Assembly: GCA_902500775.1 (NCBI GenBank)
Contig: CABVRZ010000017.1
Span: 1 to 64,000, forward strand
Length of the DNA stretch: 64,000 bases
Direction: 5' to 3'
From: an uncultured Nitrospira sp.
GTDB taxonomy: Bacteria > Nitrospirota > Nitrospiria > Nitrospirales > Nitrospiraceae
The notes under the pieces are model-generated. The model was not told where the DNA came from. It searched no databases and worked only from the letters and a program-made list of their open reading frames with translations. Position numbers and translations under genes: made by a program. This document shows positions 55,359 to 64,000 of this stretch, piece after piece. Each line of letters starts with the position of its first letter. Position 1 is the first letter of the stretch.

Positions 55359-56150
55359 ATGATTCGTGCCATGTGGACAGCGGCAACGGGGATGACGGCG
55401 CAGCAGATCAATGTTGATACCATCGCGCACAACCTGGCCAACGTGAACACAAATTCCTTTAAGCGAAGCCGAGCGGAGTTTGCTGACCTGGTCTATCAGA
55501 TCCAGCGACTTCCAGGCACCAACGCATCGAATGTCGGAGTTTTCCCTGTTGGGATTCAGGTCGGGACCGGGGTCCGTCCGACCACCGTGGCAAAGGAATG
55601 GCTCCAAGGAAATATGCGTCAAACGAATAATGAGACGGATCTGGCAATCGATGGCAACGGGTTTTTCCAAGTGTCTCGCCCAGACGGCACCATTATGTAC
55701 ACCAGGAACGGCTCATTCAAACGAGACAACGTCGGGAACCTCGTCACCGGTGATGGTGATCTGCTGAATCCGGTCATTACCATTCCGTCCGGCGCGCTCA
55801 AGGTGGACATCGGTCAGGATGGTACCGTGTCTGTGTTGCTCCCCGGTGTGACTCAGGCGTCACAAGTTGGTCAGATTCAGCTGACCAGGTTCGACAATCC
55901 CTCAGGTTTGGTGGCAATGGGGAACAACCTGTTCATCGATAGTTTTGCATCGGGCCCTCCCACACAAGGAACCGGGGGGTTCACGACCGGGTTCGGCACG
56001 ATTCAACAGGGATTTCTGGAGAGCTCGAATGTCAATCTCGCGGAGGAGATGGTCAACATGATCATTGCCCAGCGCAGCTATGAAATCAATTCGAAGACGA
56101 TTCAGGCCTCCGATGAGATGATGGCCATTGCCAACAATCTCAGACGGTAG
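55359..56150 (+). CDS. flgG: Flagellar distal rod protein FlgG
   Basis: A 263-aa protein with the diagnostic start IRAMWTAATGMTAQQINVDTIAHNLANVNTNSFKRSRAEF. The central LAIDGNGFFQVSRPDGTIMYTRNGSF and C-terminal LESSNVNLAEEMVNMIIAQRSYEINSKTIQASDEMM follow. Length is standard. It follows flgF by 63 bases with AAGGGAGA as ribosome site. Confidence 0.96.
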   Translation: MIRAMWTAATGMTAQQINVDTIAHNLANVNTNSFKRSRAEFADLVYQIQRLPGTNASNVGVFPVGIQVGTGVRPTTVAKEWLQGNMRQTNNETDLAIDGNGFFQVSRPDGTIMYTRNGSFKRDNVGNLVTGDGDLLNPVITIPSGALKVDIGQDGTVSVLLPGVTQASQVGQIQLTRFDNPSGLVAMGNNLFIDSFASGPPTQGTGGFTTGFGTIQQGFLESSNVNLAEEMVNMIIAQRSYEINSKTIQASDEMMAIANNLRR

Positions 56151-56157
56151 AGGTAGC

Positions 56158-56958
56158 ATGATGAAGATCAGACTTGTCCTCTTGTGGCTCTCGGTGGGCG
56201 TAACTGGCTGGACCTCTGTGGTTTCTGCCGGAACTCGCGTCGACACACGCACGGTCACACTGGTGAATGCGGGACACGAGCTTCGATCGGGTGAGAAGGA
56301 ACGTGAGCGACTCGCGATGCAAGAGATTAATGGTGATCTGTTGCAGGGGGCGATTCAGCGGTACTTAGAGCATACCTGGTCACAAAAGGTGAAGACGATC
56401 ACGGTGACGGTGCTGGATCCAACTGAACCGATTTCTGCACCATCGGGAATTGTCGAACTCCATGTCTTGCCGACCGGATTCGACGACGGCTTGGGACGGA
56501 GGGTTTTCCCGGTGGCGGTGACGGTGGGCGGGAAAGCCTGGAAAACCATTCAGGTCATGGCGGATGTGTCGGCGATGATCGATGCCATCGTTCCCACACG
56601 GTTGTTGAAGACGGAGGAGCTGATCGACGGGGCAGATCTCAAAACCGCGCGTATTCGAATCCTTCAGTGGAATCATCCATTCCTGACTGATCGAGACGAA
56701 GTCATCGGCAAGAGCGCTGCACGACCATTGCCGCCTGATACCCCTTTGCGCCAGGCGTTTGTGAAGCTTCCCCTTGTGGTGAAGAAGGGTGACCGAGTCA
56801 TGATCGAAGCGCGTCGAGGGGGTCTATCAATTCAAGCCTATGGCATCACCAAATCAAGCGGCCAAGTCGGACAGACCATTATGGTTGCAAATCTTGATTC
56901 CGGCAGAGAGTTGAGAGCGAAGGTTGTGGCACCCAGTCTCGTACAAGTGGAGTTCTAG
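56158..56958 (+). CDS. flgA: P-ring assembly chaperone FlgA
   Basis: A 266-aa periplasmic protein. A signal peptide (LVLLWLSVGVTGWTSVVSA) is followed by an N-terminal domain and the SAF domain (KTEELIDGADLKTARI, TPLRQAFVKLPLVVKKGDRVMIEARRGGLSIQAYGITKSSGQVGQTI). Tandem ATGs at 56158 and 56161 follow AGAGG. It assists assembly of FlgI into the P ring; flgI is encoded downstream. Confidence 0.92.
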   Translation: MMKIRLVLLWLSVGVTGWTSVVSAGTRVDTRTVTLVNAGHELRSGEKERERLAMQEINGDLLQGAIQRYLEHTWSQKVKTITVTVLDPTEPISAPSGIVELHVLPTGFDDGLGRRVFPVAVTVGGKAWKTIQVMADVSAMIDAIVPTRLLKTEELIDGADLKTARIRILQWNHPFLTDRDEVIGKSAARPLPPDTPLRQAFVKLPLVVKKGDRVMIEARRGGLSIQAYGITKSSGQVGQTIMVANLDSGRELRAKVVAPSLVQVEF

Positions 56959-56964
56959 GAGCGC

Positions 56965-57684
56965 ATGGCGAGTTCTATGGTATCCGGTCATCGAATGCAG
57001 TCCAACCTTGCCCTTGCGGGACTCGGGATCATGACCGTGATGTTTTTGCACGGATGTTCAAGTCCGCCAAGCCCGTCGAGCAAAGTGACGATGCCGTTGA
57101 TCCCTCCTCCGAAGACGCTTGGCTCGCTCTGGCAGGAAGAAAACGGACGAGCCTATCTCTATGAGGACATGCGTGCCATGCGGATCGGGGATATTCTGAC
57201 CGTGAAGGTTTCCGAAGTTCATAAAGGGTCCAAGTCTGCCGATACGGCGGTTCAACGAGATTCGACGATTAAGAACGGCATGGTCGGGAGCGGGATGGGA
57301 TATATCGGGCTTCCAGGGATCCGCTTCAGCGATGAAACGAAACGGGGGTTTGGAATCAATGCGACCGCCAATAACAAGTTCGACGGGAAAGGCTCCACCA
57401 ATCGTGAGGGCACATTGACAGGGACCATCTCTGCGATTGTCACGGAGGTGCTTTCCAATGGGGATCTTCGGATCGAGGGGCGGCGTGAAGTCACCGTCAA
57501 CAGTGAAAAGCAGCTGATGACCATCGGAGGGATCGTCCGTCGAGTGGACGTGGATACCAAGAATACCGTGGCGTCGAGTGCCATCGCAGACGCCAAAATC
57601 GAATACTCAGGTCTCGGTGTATTGGATGATGTTCAGCGTCCGGGCTGGTTCGTTCGAATTCTTGACTGGGTGTATCCGTTCTGA
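56965..57684 (+). CDS. flgH: Flagellar L-ring lipoprotein FlgH
   Basis: A 239-aa protein. The lipobox FLHGC near residue 31 marks a lipoprotein. FlgH features include LWQEENGRAYLYEDMRAMRIGDILTVKVSE, a GFGINATANNKFDGKGSTNREGTLTGTISAIVTEVLSNGDLRIEGRREV stretch (conserved order only) and the C-terminal GLGVLDDVQRPGWFVRILDWVYPF. The stop shares a base with the next small gene. Confidence 0.93.
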   Translation: MASSMVSGHRMQSNLALAGLGIMTVMFLHGCSSPPSPSSKVTMPLIPPPKTLGSLWQEENGRAYLYEDMRAMRIGDILTVKVSEVHKGSKSADTAVQRDSTIKNGMVGSGMGYIGLPGIRFSDETKRGFGINATANNKFDGKGSTNREGTLTGTISAIVTEVLSNGDLRIEGRREVTVNSEKQLMTIGGIVRRVDVDTKNTVASSAIADAKIEYSGLGVLDDVQRPGWFVRILDWVYPF

Positions 57685-57971
57685 TGAGAAGTCGTTCTAT
57701 GCCGATCCCGATGAGACGTCCAACCACCAAAAGAATGATCTCCAAACGGCGAGTGCTGAATGTGCAGTCGCTGCAAATGATGCTCAGAAGTGGAGTCGTT
57801 CGTAGGGCGGATTCCATGCCTCCACCCCCGCCCTTGCTCAGAAAAGCTCGCATGCCGCTAGCGGAGAAGCCGCAGCGCAACGTCCATACAGAAGTGGTGC
57901 AGGAGCAAGGGTGGTTGTCACGTGTCATTTTCGGGCCCAAGCCCCAACCGGGACTCACGAGGCGTTCCTAA
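57684..57971 (+). CDS. Small basic protein of unknown function between flgH and flgI
   Basis: A 95-aa frame whose ATG overlaps the flgH stop (TGATG), which argues for real translation. It is very basic (many Arg and Lys), has a run of prolines (PPPPPLL near residue 47) and no membrane segment or signal. I do not recognise a family. It ends 22 bases before flgI. It could be an operon-specific accessory protein or a non-coding spacer that happens to be open. Confidence 0.5.
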   Translation: MRSRSMPIPMRRPTTKRMISKRRVLNVQSLQMMLRSGVVRRADSMPPPPPLLRKARMPLAEKPQRNVHTEVVQEQGWLSRVIFGPKPQPGLTRRS

Positions 57972-57993
57972 CTCGACGGAGGACAAGAGCTGT

Positions 57994-59127
57994 ATGGCGT
58001 TACGATTGTTCGTGTTGCTGTGCTTTTTGGCGACTGACTCCCTCTGGCCGGTGGATGCCGACGCAGTGAGGATCAAGGACATCGGTGCCATTGAAGGGGT
58101 ACGTGAAAACCAGCTACTTGGCTATGGCTTGGTGGTCGGGTTGGACAGCACGGGCGATCGTGTTATCGGTGGACAATTTACGATTCAAGCGATGATGTCG
58201 ATGTTGAACAAGATGGGGGTTCATCTGGTCATCGATCCTATTCAGCTTCTCACGAGAAATATCGCGTCAGTAATGGTCACCGCGAAGCTTCCTCCTTTCT
58301 CAAAGCCTGGCATGACGTTGGATGCGGTGGTTTCTTCGATGGCTAATGCGAAAAGTTTGCAAGGAGGGACGCTTCTACTCACGCCGCTGAAAGCGGCGAA
58401 CCAGCAAGTATTTGCCGTGGCACAAGGACCGGTATCGATCGGGGGATTTCTTGGCGGCACTGGTGGGGCTGGCGGGGCGACGGTGACCAAGAATCATCAA
58501 GCAGCCGGTGTCGTGCCGAGTGGTGCCATTATCGAAAAGGAACTTCCCGTCGACATCGATTCGTGGGACACCGTTTCCGTTCTGCTTCGTCAGCCGGACT
58601 TTACCACCGCGATCCGAACAGCTGAAGCCATTGAAAATGCCTTTGGAAAGGGTAGCGCGTCAGCCATCAACGCCGGGTACATTAAGGCAACCATTCCCTC
58701 AGTCTTTCACGGTCGAGTGGTGGAATATATTGCCTCGATTGAGGGGCTTGATGTGTCCGTTGATGCCATTGCGAAGGTTGTGGTGAATGAACGGACGGGG
58801 ACGGTCGTGCTGGGCGAACACGTTCGGATTTCAACCTGTGCCATTTCGCACGGGAATCTCACGATTTCGGTCAAGAACACGTTGAATGTCTCTCAGCCGG
58901 CGGCACCGCTTGTGGGAAATGCGGCGGGGCAAACCACTGTCACGCCCGATGTTCAGACTGAGGTGAAAGAGCAGGAATCCCGTCTGATGGTGGTCGATGA
59001 AACGATCACCTTAGGCGAGGTGGTGCAGGCACTCAATGCTGTGGGGGTCACGCCACGCGATCTGGTGGCGATTCTCTCGGCGCTCAAGTCGGCCGGGGCT
59101 CTTCAGGCGAATCTGGAGATCATTTGA
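57994..59127 (+). CDS. flgI: Flagellar P-ring protein FlgI
   Basis: A 377-aa periplasmic protein with signal peptide (LFVLLCFLATDSLWPVDADA). The family start VRIKDIGAIEGVRENQLLGYGLVVGLDSTGD is clear, then MLNKMGVHL, KNIASVMVTAKLPPF-like and VVSSMANAKSLQGGTLLLTPL, and the end LVAILSALKSAGALQANLEII. ATG 57994 follows GGAGG at slightly long spacing. Full length. A disulfide is possible but not obvious. Confidence 0.95.
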   Translation: MALRLFVLLCFLATDSLWPVDADAVRIKDIGAIEGVRENQLLGYGLVVGLDSTGDRVIGGQFTIQAMMSMLNKMGVHLVIDPIQLLTRNIASVMVTAKLPPFSKPGMTLDAVVSSMANAKSLQGGTLLLTPLKAANQQVFAVAQGPVSIGGFLGGTGGAGGATVTKNHQAAGVVPSGAIIEKELPVDIDSWDTVSVLLRQPDFTTAIRTAEAIENAFGKGSASAINAGYIKATIPSVFHGRVVEYIASIEGLDVSVDAIAKVVVNERTGTVVLGEHVRISTCAISHGNLTISVKNTLNVSQPAAPLVGNAAGQTTVTPDVQTEVKEQESRLMVVDETITLGEVVQALNAVGVTPRDLVAILSALKSAGALQANLEII

Positions 59128-59135
59128 AGGCTTCT

Positions 59136-59543
59136 ATGGATGGGATTACCCAAGCAGGCTGGGAGAAGAGTCTGGCGTTGATGTCGTCACCATTATATAT
59201 GGATCCTGGAGGAGTGCTTCCCCAAAGTCAGCTGAATAATCTTCATAACCCATTGATCGTACAGGATGTTATCAAGGAGCGTCAGAAGCTTATCGAGGCT
59301 GGGAAACAGTTTGAGTCCTATTTTGTATCGCATTTACTGAAGGTTATGAGAGAAACCGTCCCTCAGGGAGCTATAGCCAATAAACAGGGTGCGTATTTCC
59401 ATTCATTCTATGATGAGGAAATCGGACGACGAGCGGCAGAATCTGGGGGAATCGGCATTGCTCGGATGGTCCAAGAGCACGCGGAAAAATATTTTTCAGG
59501 TTCCCCTGCAGAACCCTCAAGTTTTCCTGTGAGGGACCGATAA
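59136..59543 (+). CDS. flgJ: FlgJ-type rod-binding protein without hydrolase domain
   Basis: A 135-aa protein with the rod-binding domain (AGKQFESYFVSHLLKVMRETVPQG, then YFHSFYDEEIGRRAAESGGIGIARMVQEH). Gammaproteobacterial FlgJ has an additional C-terminal peptidoglycan hydrolase of about 150 residues, which is absent here as in many other phyla. ATG 59136 follows AAGG; a TTG at 59124 overlaps the flgI stop. Confidence 0.88.
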   Translation: MDGITQAGWEKSLALMSSPLYMDPGGVLPQSQLNNLHNPLIVQDVIKERQKLIEAGKQFESYFVSHLLKVMRETVPQGAIANKQGAYFHSFYDEEIGRRAAESGGIGIARMVQEHAEKYFSGSPAEPSSFPVRDR

Positions 59544-59615
59544 GGAACTCGACAGGGATAAAGGGCACTGATCGTTCAGGACACGAGTTGGAGGAGTCGG
59601 GGAAGGAGTAGGACG

Positions 59616-59921
59616 ATGCAGATTTCAAGTCATGGGAAAGTTGACCATCTTGCAAAAGTGTTCCTTGGAGTGCATGAGGCTGAGAACGCAGCTGCTCGGC
59701 AACCGACGGCCCAGCCCAAGGCTGGTAAGGATGAGGTTCAGATCTCGGCTCAAGCTAAGGAACTGCAACGGATTCGAGAGTTGGTCAATCAGCCGGATTC
59801 TTTGCGGGCAGAACATGTCGATCGCATCAAGCGTGCACTTGACAGCGGCACCTACGATATCAGCGGTCGTGCAGTTGGGGACGCGCTGATTAAGCAGGTT
59901 TTGACCGACGCTGTTCTCTAA
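59616..59921 (+). CDS. flgM: Anti-sigma-28 factor FlgM
   Basis: A 101-aa protein. The conserved C-terminal segment reads DEVQISAQAKELQRIRELV, then RAEHVDRIKRALDSGTYDISGRAVGDALIKQVL, typical of FlgM. AAGGAGTAGG precedes the ATG. It should hold FliA (encoded at 44359-45108) until the hook is finished and FlgM is exported. Confidence 0.9.
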   Translation: MQISSHGKVDHLAKVFLGVHEAENAAARQPTAQPKAGKDEVQISAQAKELQRIRELVNQPDSLRAEHVDRIKRALDSGTYDISGRAVGDALIKQVLTDAVL

Positions 59922-59977
59922 GCGGTTAGAATCTATCTCCGTCGAGTCGTCACAGCAACGGATCCTCGATCTGGTCC

Positions 59978-60505
59978 ATGGATGGGCAGGTTCCGATCGT
60001 GAATGCTTCAATCTCTCTCGAGCAGTTGCCCCATATTCTCGCCCGTGAATCAGCTCACTGTGATCTCCTTACACAGAATATTGTTCAGGAGCGAGATGCC
60101 ATCAAACGGATGGCACTGAGCGAATTTCTTTCCATCAATCAATCCAGGATCTCGATCCTTGAGTCCCTTCACCAGCTGAAAGACGAGCTCGATCTGCTGC
60201 TTGACGACCTCGCCAATGCGTATCAGGTGCCACTCCCCAATCGAACGATCACTGACATACTCCACCGAGTTCAAAGCCCACAAGCTAGGGTAATTCTGGC
60301 TCAGTATGAGCGACTGGCGGCAAAGGTTCGGGCGGTGAAACAGGATATTGCCGCCAATCAGGTGCTGATCCACAGCGTTCAATCGTTTCTCTTTCGAGCG
60401 CTGGAAGCGCACCGCCAGTCATTGCCTGACGGAGATCTGTATTCGGAGTTGGGCGCTCGGCAACAGCACCATGTGCCGGCCGCAGTCATCAGGCGGCAAG
60501 GGTGA
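59978..60505 (+). CDS. flgN: FlgN-like export chaperone for hook-associated proteins
   Basis: A 175-aa, mostly helical protein (LEQLPHILARESAHCDLLTQNIVQERDAIKRMALSEFLSINQSRISILESLHQLKDELDLLLDDLA region). It lies directly between flgM and flgK, as flgN does in many genomes, and has the right length. Sequence motifs of FlgN are weak, so context carries the call. It would chaperone FlgK and FlgL. Confidence 0.8.
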   Translation: MDGQVPIVNASISLEQLPHILARESAHCDLLTQNIVQERDAIKRMALSEFLSINQSRISILESLHQLKDELDLLLDDLANAYQVPLPNRTITDILHRVQSPQARVILAQYERLAAKVRAVKQDIAANQVLIHSVQSFLFRALEAHRQSLPDGDLYSELGARQQHHVPAAVIRRQG

Positions 60506-60511
60506 GGATCT

Positions 60512-62536
60512 ATGGGACTTAGTGCATTAATGGACATTGCCAAGACGGCCCTGTTTACGGCGCAACAGGGACTGACCGTCACGGGCCACAATATTGGCAA
60601 TGTCAATACTCCGGGTTTCTCCAGACAACAAGTCGTCCTGACCGAAGAACGTCCGGTCGATGGAAGCCCTGGGCAAGTCGGAACCGGTGTAAGAATTGCC
60701 GAGATCCGGCGAGCAGTGGACGTCTTTCTTAACCGCGAGGTGATGGAGTCTCAGGAAGATCTCGGGCAATTCACTGTCCTTCGAGATGAGCTCAATCGAC
60801 TAGAGAGCCTCTTCGGGGATGCTCGAGGTCAGGGGCTCTCGGGAAAACTCAACGAGTTGTTTAAGGCTTTCCAGGATGCCACGACCACACCATCACAAGT
60901 CTCCTCACGCTCGGTGGTGTTGGGAAGAGCCTCGACCTTGGCAGGAGCGTTTCACCAGATCAATACGGATTTGGTTGAAACTCGTCGAGCGATCGATGTC
61001 CAAGTGGGGGTGACGATTAACGAGGTCAATACGCTGACCGCAAAGATTGCAGAGTTCAATACCCAAATAAAGTCAGCCGAGGTGAGCGGGCAGAATGCCA
61101 ACGACCTTCGCGATCAACGAGATCTTGCCGTCAATGAGTTGGCGACGAGAGTGGAAGTGTTCACGCTCGATCGATCAGATGGTACCATCTCGGTCTTTAC
61201 AGCTCGAGGTCTTGTGCTCGTTGATCAGGAGACGACCCGTCACTTGGTGGGGGTTGAATCGCCGGACAACCAGGGCCTTCTCGAAATCGGGTACGATATT
61301 GGAGGAACTCAACCGGCTATCATCAGCAACTTGATTTCAACTGGACGCCTTCGTGGGCTGTTAGATGTTCGAGACCAATCGATTCCATCGGTTCAACGAG
61401 GTATCGATGCGCTGGCCGGATCGTTGATCAATGAGGTGAATCAACTGCATCGCGTGGGATATGGCCTCGATGGTTCGACCGGGAATGACGTCTTCTCGGG
61501 CTTGTCGGTCACCACGAAGGCGCTCGCGTCCAATACAGGATCCAGCACGATTGGCAGCGGAGTGGTCACGGCGCCAAGCTCCCTGACATTCCATAACTAC
61601 GAAGTTCGGTTCAGCGGCACGAACAGCTATACCATTGTCGATGCGACCACGGGCGCTGGAATTCATGGCAATTACACCGGAACAGCCATTACTCCTCCAA
61701 CAGTAGATGCTCCGTTCACTATCGTCTCCGGGGTAAACGACACGTTGGTCGTATCGGTCGATGGAACAACGTCAGGAACCATTACACTCAACGGAGCCGC
61801 ATCCCCAGGTCTGTCTTACACGTCTGGTAGCGCATTAGCCGCTGAACTGCAGAACAAAATCAACGCAGATTCGACACTGACTGCAGCAGGCCGACGAGTC
61901 ACGGTAAATTTTGATCGTACAACGAACCGATTGCTGGTGCGATCCAATTTGACTGGTGGGACGAGTGCTGTCGACGTCACCGGCGGGACAGCACGAGCAG
62001 GCCTCGGCCTATCTGGGGGAACGGCTACTGCAGCATCCGGGACCTACAGTGGTCTTCAAACGTTTCATGTTGACGGTGTTGCCGTCACGGTATCGGGAGC
62101 GCCGGCGGCCAACGATGTTTTGGCGTTCAACTCTCGCGAGAATGCCGCGAGAGACATTCTCGTCGCGCTGTCCGATCCGTCAAAGCTTGCACTCTCGTCG
62201 ACACGAGCGGGTGTCCCAGGGAACAATCAGAACGGCCTCAATCTTGTTGCGCTGCAATCGAAAACCATCACGAGCCTCGATAATGCAACACTGCTTGATT
62301 CCTATCGCAAGACAACGGCGGATTTAGGGGTGGCCTCTCAGGTTGCCACACAGCGGCTTGATACGGAGGAAGTTCGCCAAGAACAGCTCCAAAGTTTTCA
62401 CGCCCAGGTGTCTGGTGTCTCGCTTGACGAGGAGCTGGTCAATTTACTCAAGTTTCAACGAGCGTTTGAAGCTGCTTCGCGTATGATCGTCGCGGCCGAT
62501 GAAATGATGTCGACCTTGATTTCGCTCAAGCGATAG
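60512..62536 (+). CDS. flgK: Hook-associated protein 1, FlgK
   Basis: A 674-aa protein. N-terminal motif: ALFTAQQGLTVTGHNIGNVNTPGFSRQQVVL. C-terminal motif: GVSLDEELVNLLKFQRAFEAASRMIVAADEMMSTLISLKR. The centre (residues about 340-560) holds extra beta-rich domains, including a flagellin-IN-like segment (VVSVDGTTSGTITLNG, LQNKINADSTLTAAGRRVTV). A similar segment occurs in the downstream FlgL. It forms the hook-filament junction with FlgL. Confidence 0.95.
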   Translation: MGLSALMDIAKTALFTAQQGLTVTGHNIGNVNTPGFSRQQVVLTEERPVDGSPGQVGTGVRIAEIRRAVDVFLNREVMESQEDLGQFTVLRDELNRLESLFGDARGQGLSGKLNELFKAFQDATTTPSQVSSRSVVLGRASTLAGAFHQINTDLVETRRAIDVQVGVTINEVNTLTAKIAEFNTQIKSAEVSGQNANDLRDQRDLAVNELATRVEVFTLDRSDGTISVFTARGLVLVDQETTRHLVGVESPDNQGLLEIGYDIGGTQPAIISNLISTGRLRGLLDVRDQSIPSVQRGIDALAGSLINEVNQLHRVGYGLDGSTGNDVFSGLSVTTKALASNTGSSTIGSGVVTAPSSLTFHNYEVRFSGTNSYTIVDATTGAGIHGNYTGTAITPPTVDAPFTIVSGVNDTLVVSVDGTTSGTITLNGAASPGLSYTSGSALAAELQNKINADSTLTAAGRRVTVNFDRTTNRLLVRSNLTGGTSAVDVTGGTARAGLGLSGGTATAASGTYSGLQTFHVDGVAVTVSGAPAANDVLAFNSRENAARDILVALSDPSKLALSSTRAGVPGNNQNGLNLVALQSKTITSLDNATLLDSYRKTTADLGVASQVATQRLDTEEVRQEQLQSFHAQVSGVSLDEELVNLLKFQRAFEAASRMIVAADEMMSTLISLKR

Positions 62537-62551
62537 ACCAAGGAGTGCGCC

Positions 62552-64000
62552 ATGCGCGTGACGGAACAGCAGGTCTTTGGATTCCTCGTCAACAGCTATC
62601 AACGGTCTCGATCGCGAGCGCTGCAATTGCAGGAACATCTTGCAACCGGCAAGCAGGTGTTGCAGCCGTCTGACGATCCCGGGCGATTCCATCGGATCGT
62701 CGGAGAAAAAACCACCTTAGCGAAACTGGAACAGCATCTTCGAAATATTTCTTCGGCAACGGTCCGACTGGATCTGGCCGATACGGCATTGCAGGGTACG
62801 ACATCGACCCTCTCTCGAGTGCGACAATTGGCCGTTCAGTATGCCTCTGATACCAACGGTGCCGCGGAGCGAGCCGCAGGCGGGCAAGAAGTCAAGGCCC
62901 TCCTCCAACACCTGCTTCAACTTGGAAATGCCGAATACGATGAGCATCAACCGGTGTTTGGTGGCACAAGCCGCCATGGATTTGCTGCAGGATTGACGCT
63001 GTCCTCGCCCGTGACGCTGACGAATGCGGGTACAGATACGCTGACGGTCACCGTGGATGGCGTGACTTCCGGCACGATTGATTTGACCGGAGGTGTCGAG
63101 ACGTTGACCGGTTCTGAGTTAGCTGCGCGTGTACAGAGCCGAATCAATGCCGATACAACGTTAACCGTTGCGGGTAAGAGCGTGTCAGTCAGATATGAGG
63201 ATGCGCGTCTTGTCATCGTGTCCAATTCTGAGGGAGCAAGCTCCACGGTGGACGTGTCCGGGGGGTCGGCCCGTACGCTGCTCGGATTCAACGGAGGTAG
63301 TTCAGGTCACGGTGGTGCCACGTTTGCGACGACCGTGGCGACTCACGTGGCCTCGACAAACAGCGGAGGAGCCTTGATCTCTCAAGGACAAGTGCTGAAT
63401 CCTAGTACGACCTCCTACGACAACTATATCGTTCGATTTAGTGGGGCGACAACGTTTGATGTCCTGAATGTCTCGGCTCCCCTCACGGTCTCGCCGCATT
63501 CTGCCAATGTCGGCCGGGTGGGCGTTGCCGATGCTGGCGTTGTTGATCCACAGCAGGTCAGACTCGACACGTACGAAATACAGTTTACGTCGTCGTCCCA
63601 GTATTCCGTGCGAAACACAACCACCGGGGCAACGCTGTCATCCGGGAATACCTATGTGTCAGGTGGCGCCATCGAATTCGATGGTATTCGCGTCGTGCTT
63701 TCCAATACACCGGGGACCGGGCCTGTCACCGGGGATCGATTTACCCTCGCACTGGCTTCAAAAGCAGTCCTCGCTAATCAACCCTATACAGCTGGTGCTC
63801 CTGTTACATTCGATGGAATTCAATTCCGCATCACTCATAGCACGTCTGCACCGGCTGCAGGAGATCTGTTTCACGTGAGTGCACATACTCGGTATGCTGG
63901 AGATGCCGGCAACCAACAGATTGAAGTAGCTGACGGGGAGATTGTCAGTACCAGTGTGCGTGGGGATGAGGTTTTTAGCGGTTCCAACGTGAATGTGTTT
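62552..64000 (+). CDS. flgL: Hook-associated protein 3, FlgL, C-terminus beyond window
   Basis: The frame is open from ATG 62552 to the window end (483 codons). The N-terminus MRVTEQQVFGFLVNSYQRSRSRALQLQEHLATGKQVLQPSDDPGRF is the flagellin/FlgL start. RLDLADTALQGTTSTLSRVRQLAVQYASDTNG follows. Large beta-rich insertions follow from residue 150, including VTVDGVTSGTIDLTGG and QSRINADTTLTVAGKSVSV, similar to FlgK's. Typical FlgL is 300-420 aa, so this one is enlarged. AAGGAG precedes the ATG. Confidence 0.93.
   Translation, partial: MRVTEQQVFGFLVNSYQRSRSRALQLQEHLATGKQVLQPSDDPGRFHRIVGEKTTLAKLEQHLRNISSATVRLDLADTALQGTTSTLSRVRQLAVQYASDTNGAAERAAGGQEVKALLQHLLQLGNAEYDEHQPVFGGTSRHGFAAGLTLSSPVTLTNAGTDTLTVTVDGVTSGTIDLTGGVETLTGSELAARVQSRINADTTLTVAGKSVSVRYEDARLVIVSNSEGASSTVDVSGGSARTLLGFNGGSSGHGGATFATTVATHVASTNSGGALISQGQVLNPSTTSYDNYIVRFSGATTFDVLNVSAPLTVSPHSANVGRVGVADAGVVDPQQVRLDTYEIQFTSSSQYSVRNTTTGATLSSGNTYVSGGAIEFDGIRVVLSNTPGTGPVTGDRFTLALASKAVLANQPYTAGAPVTFDGIQFRITHSTSAPAAGDLFHVSAHTRYAGDAGNQQIEVADGEIVSTSVRGDEVFSGSNVNVF

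Overview
The window is 64 kb of a Gram-negative, flagellated chromosome. It carries a near-complete flagellar gene cluster on the plus strand, next to a FAAL-primed polyketide synthase gene and an exporter operon. Gene order, two sigma-54 activators at the head of the flagellar cluster and overall gene style suggest a Nitrospira-like member of Nitrospirota. That assignment is from memory of such clusters, not from a search.

Layout. (1) 1-6484, minus strand: the first 2161 codons of a modular megasynthase (fatty acyl-AMP ligase, carrier, KS, malonyl-type AT, KR, carrier), cut by the window edge. (2) 6485-7524: a gene-free divergent intergenic region with a 14-bp direct repeat spaced 22 bp apart. 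(3) 7525-12086: a plus-strand operon for a TolC-type outer membrane channel, a MacB-like ATPase and permease as separate proteins, and an HlyD-type adaptor, plausibly the exporter of the neighbouring lipo-polyketide. (4) 12087-15041: insertion-sequence debris: an IS1595-like fragment, an IS630-like element with both inverted repeats and TA flanks, an IS3 right-end fragment, a deleted IS1380-like transposase and a tRNA-like 5' half. (5) 15042-45108: flagellar cluster part 1: NtrC-type regulator, large TPR protein, histidine kinase and second NtrC-type regulator, then flgB, flgC, fliE, fliF, fliG, fliH (with an N-terminal receiver domain), fliI, fliJ, a MotE-like gene, a secreted unknown, fliK, flgD, flgE, fliL, fliM, fliN, fliO, fliP, fliQ, fliR, flhB, flhA, flhF, flhG and fliA. 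(6) 45109-54360: an island that interrupts the flagellar cluster. It has one longer RHS/YD-repeat gene and two 5'-truncated RHS modules with different C-terminal tips, small downstream genes that could be immunity genes (HEAT-like, ankyrin), a REP-associated tyrosine transposase with its own inverted repeats, several TGTCCG/CGGACA hairpins and a DDE transposase fragment. Imperfect 34-bp direct repeats flank the island. (7) 54525-64000: flagellar cluster part 2: flgF, flgG, flgA, flgH, a small unknown, flgI, flgJ (rod-binding domain only), flgM, flgN, flgK and flgL (cut by the window edge).

How it works together. The kinase and NtrC-type regulators probably drive sigma-54 transcription of the flagellar operons. 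Good -24/-12 matches lie before flgB, fliL and flgF, and a weaker one before fliK. FliA (sigma-28) and FlgM then provide the late checkpoint, and FlhF/FlhG set flagellar number and placement. The most unusual items are the receiver-FliH fusion, the RHS orphan-module array whose two truncated modules start at the same core position, and the hairpins near the module edges beside a REP transposase.
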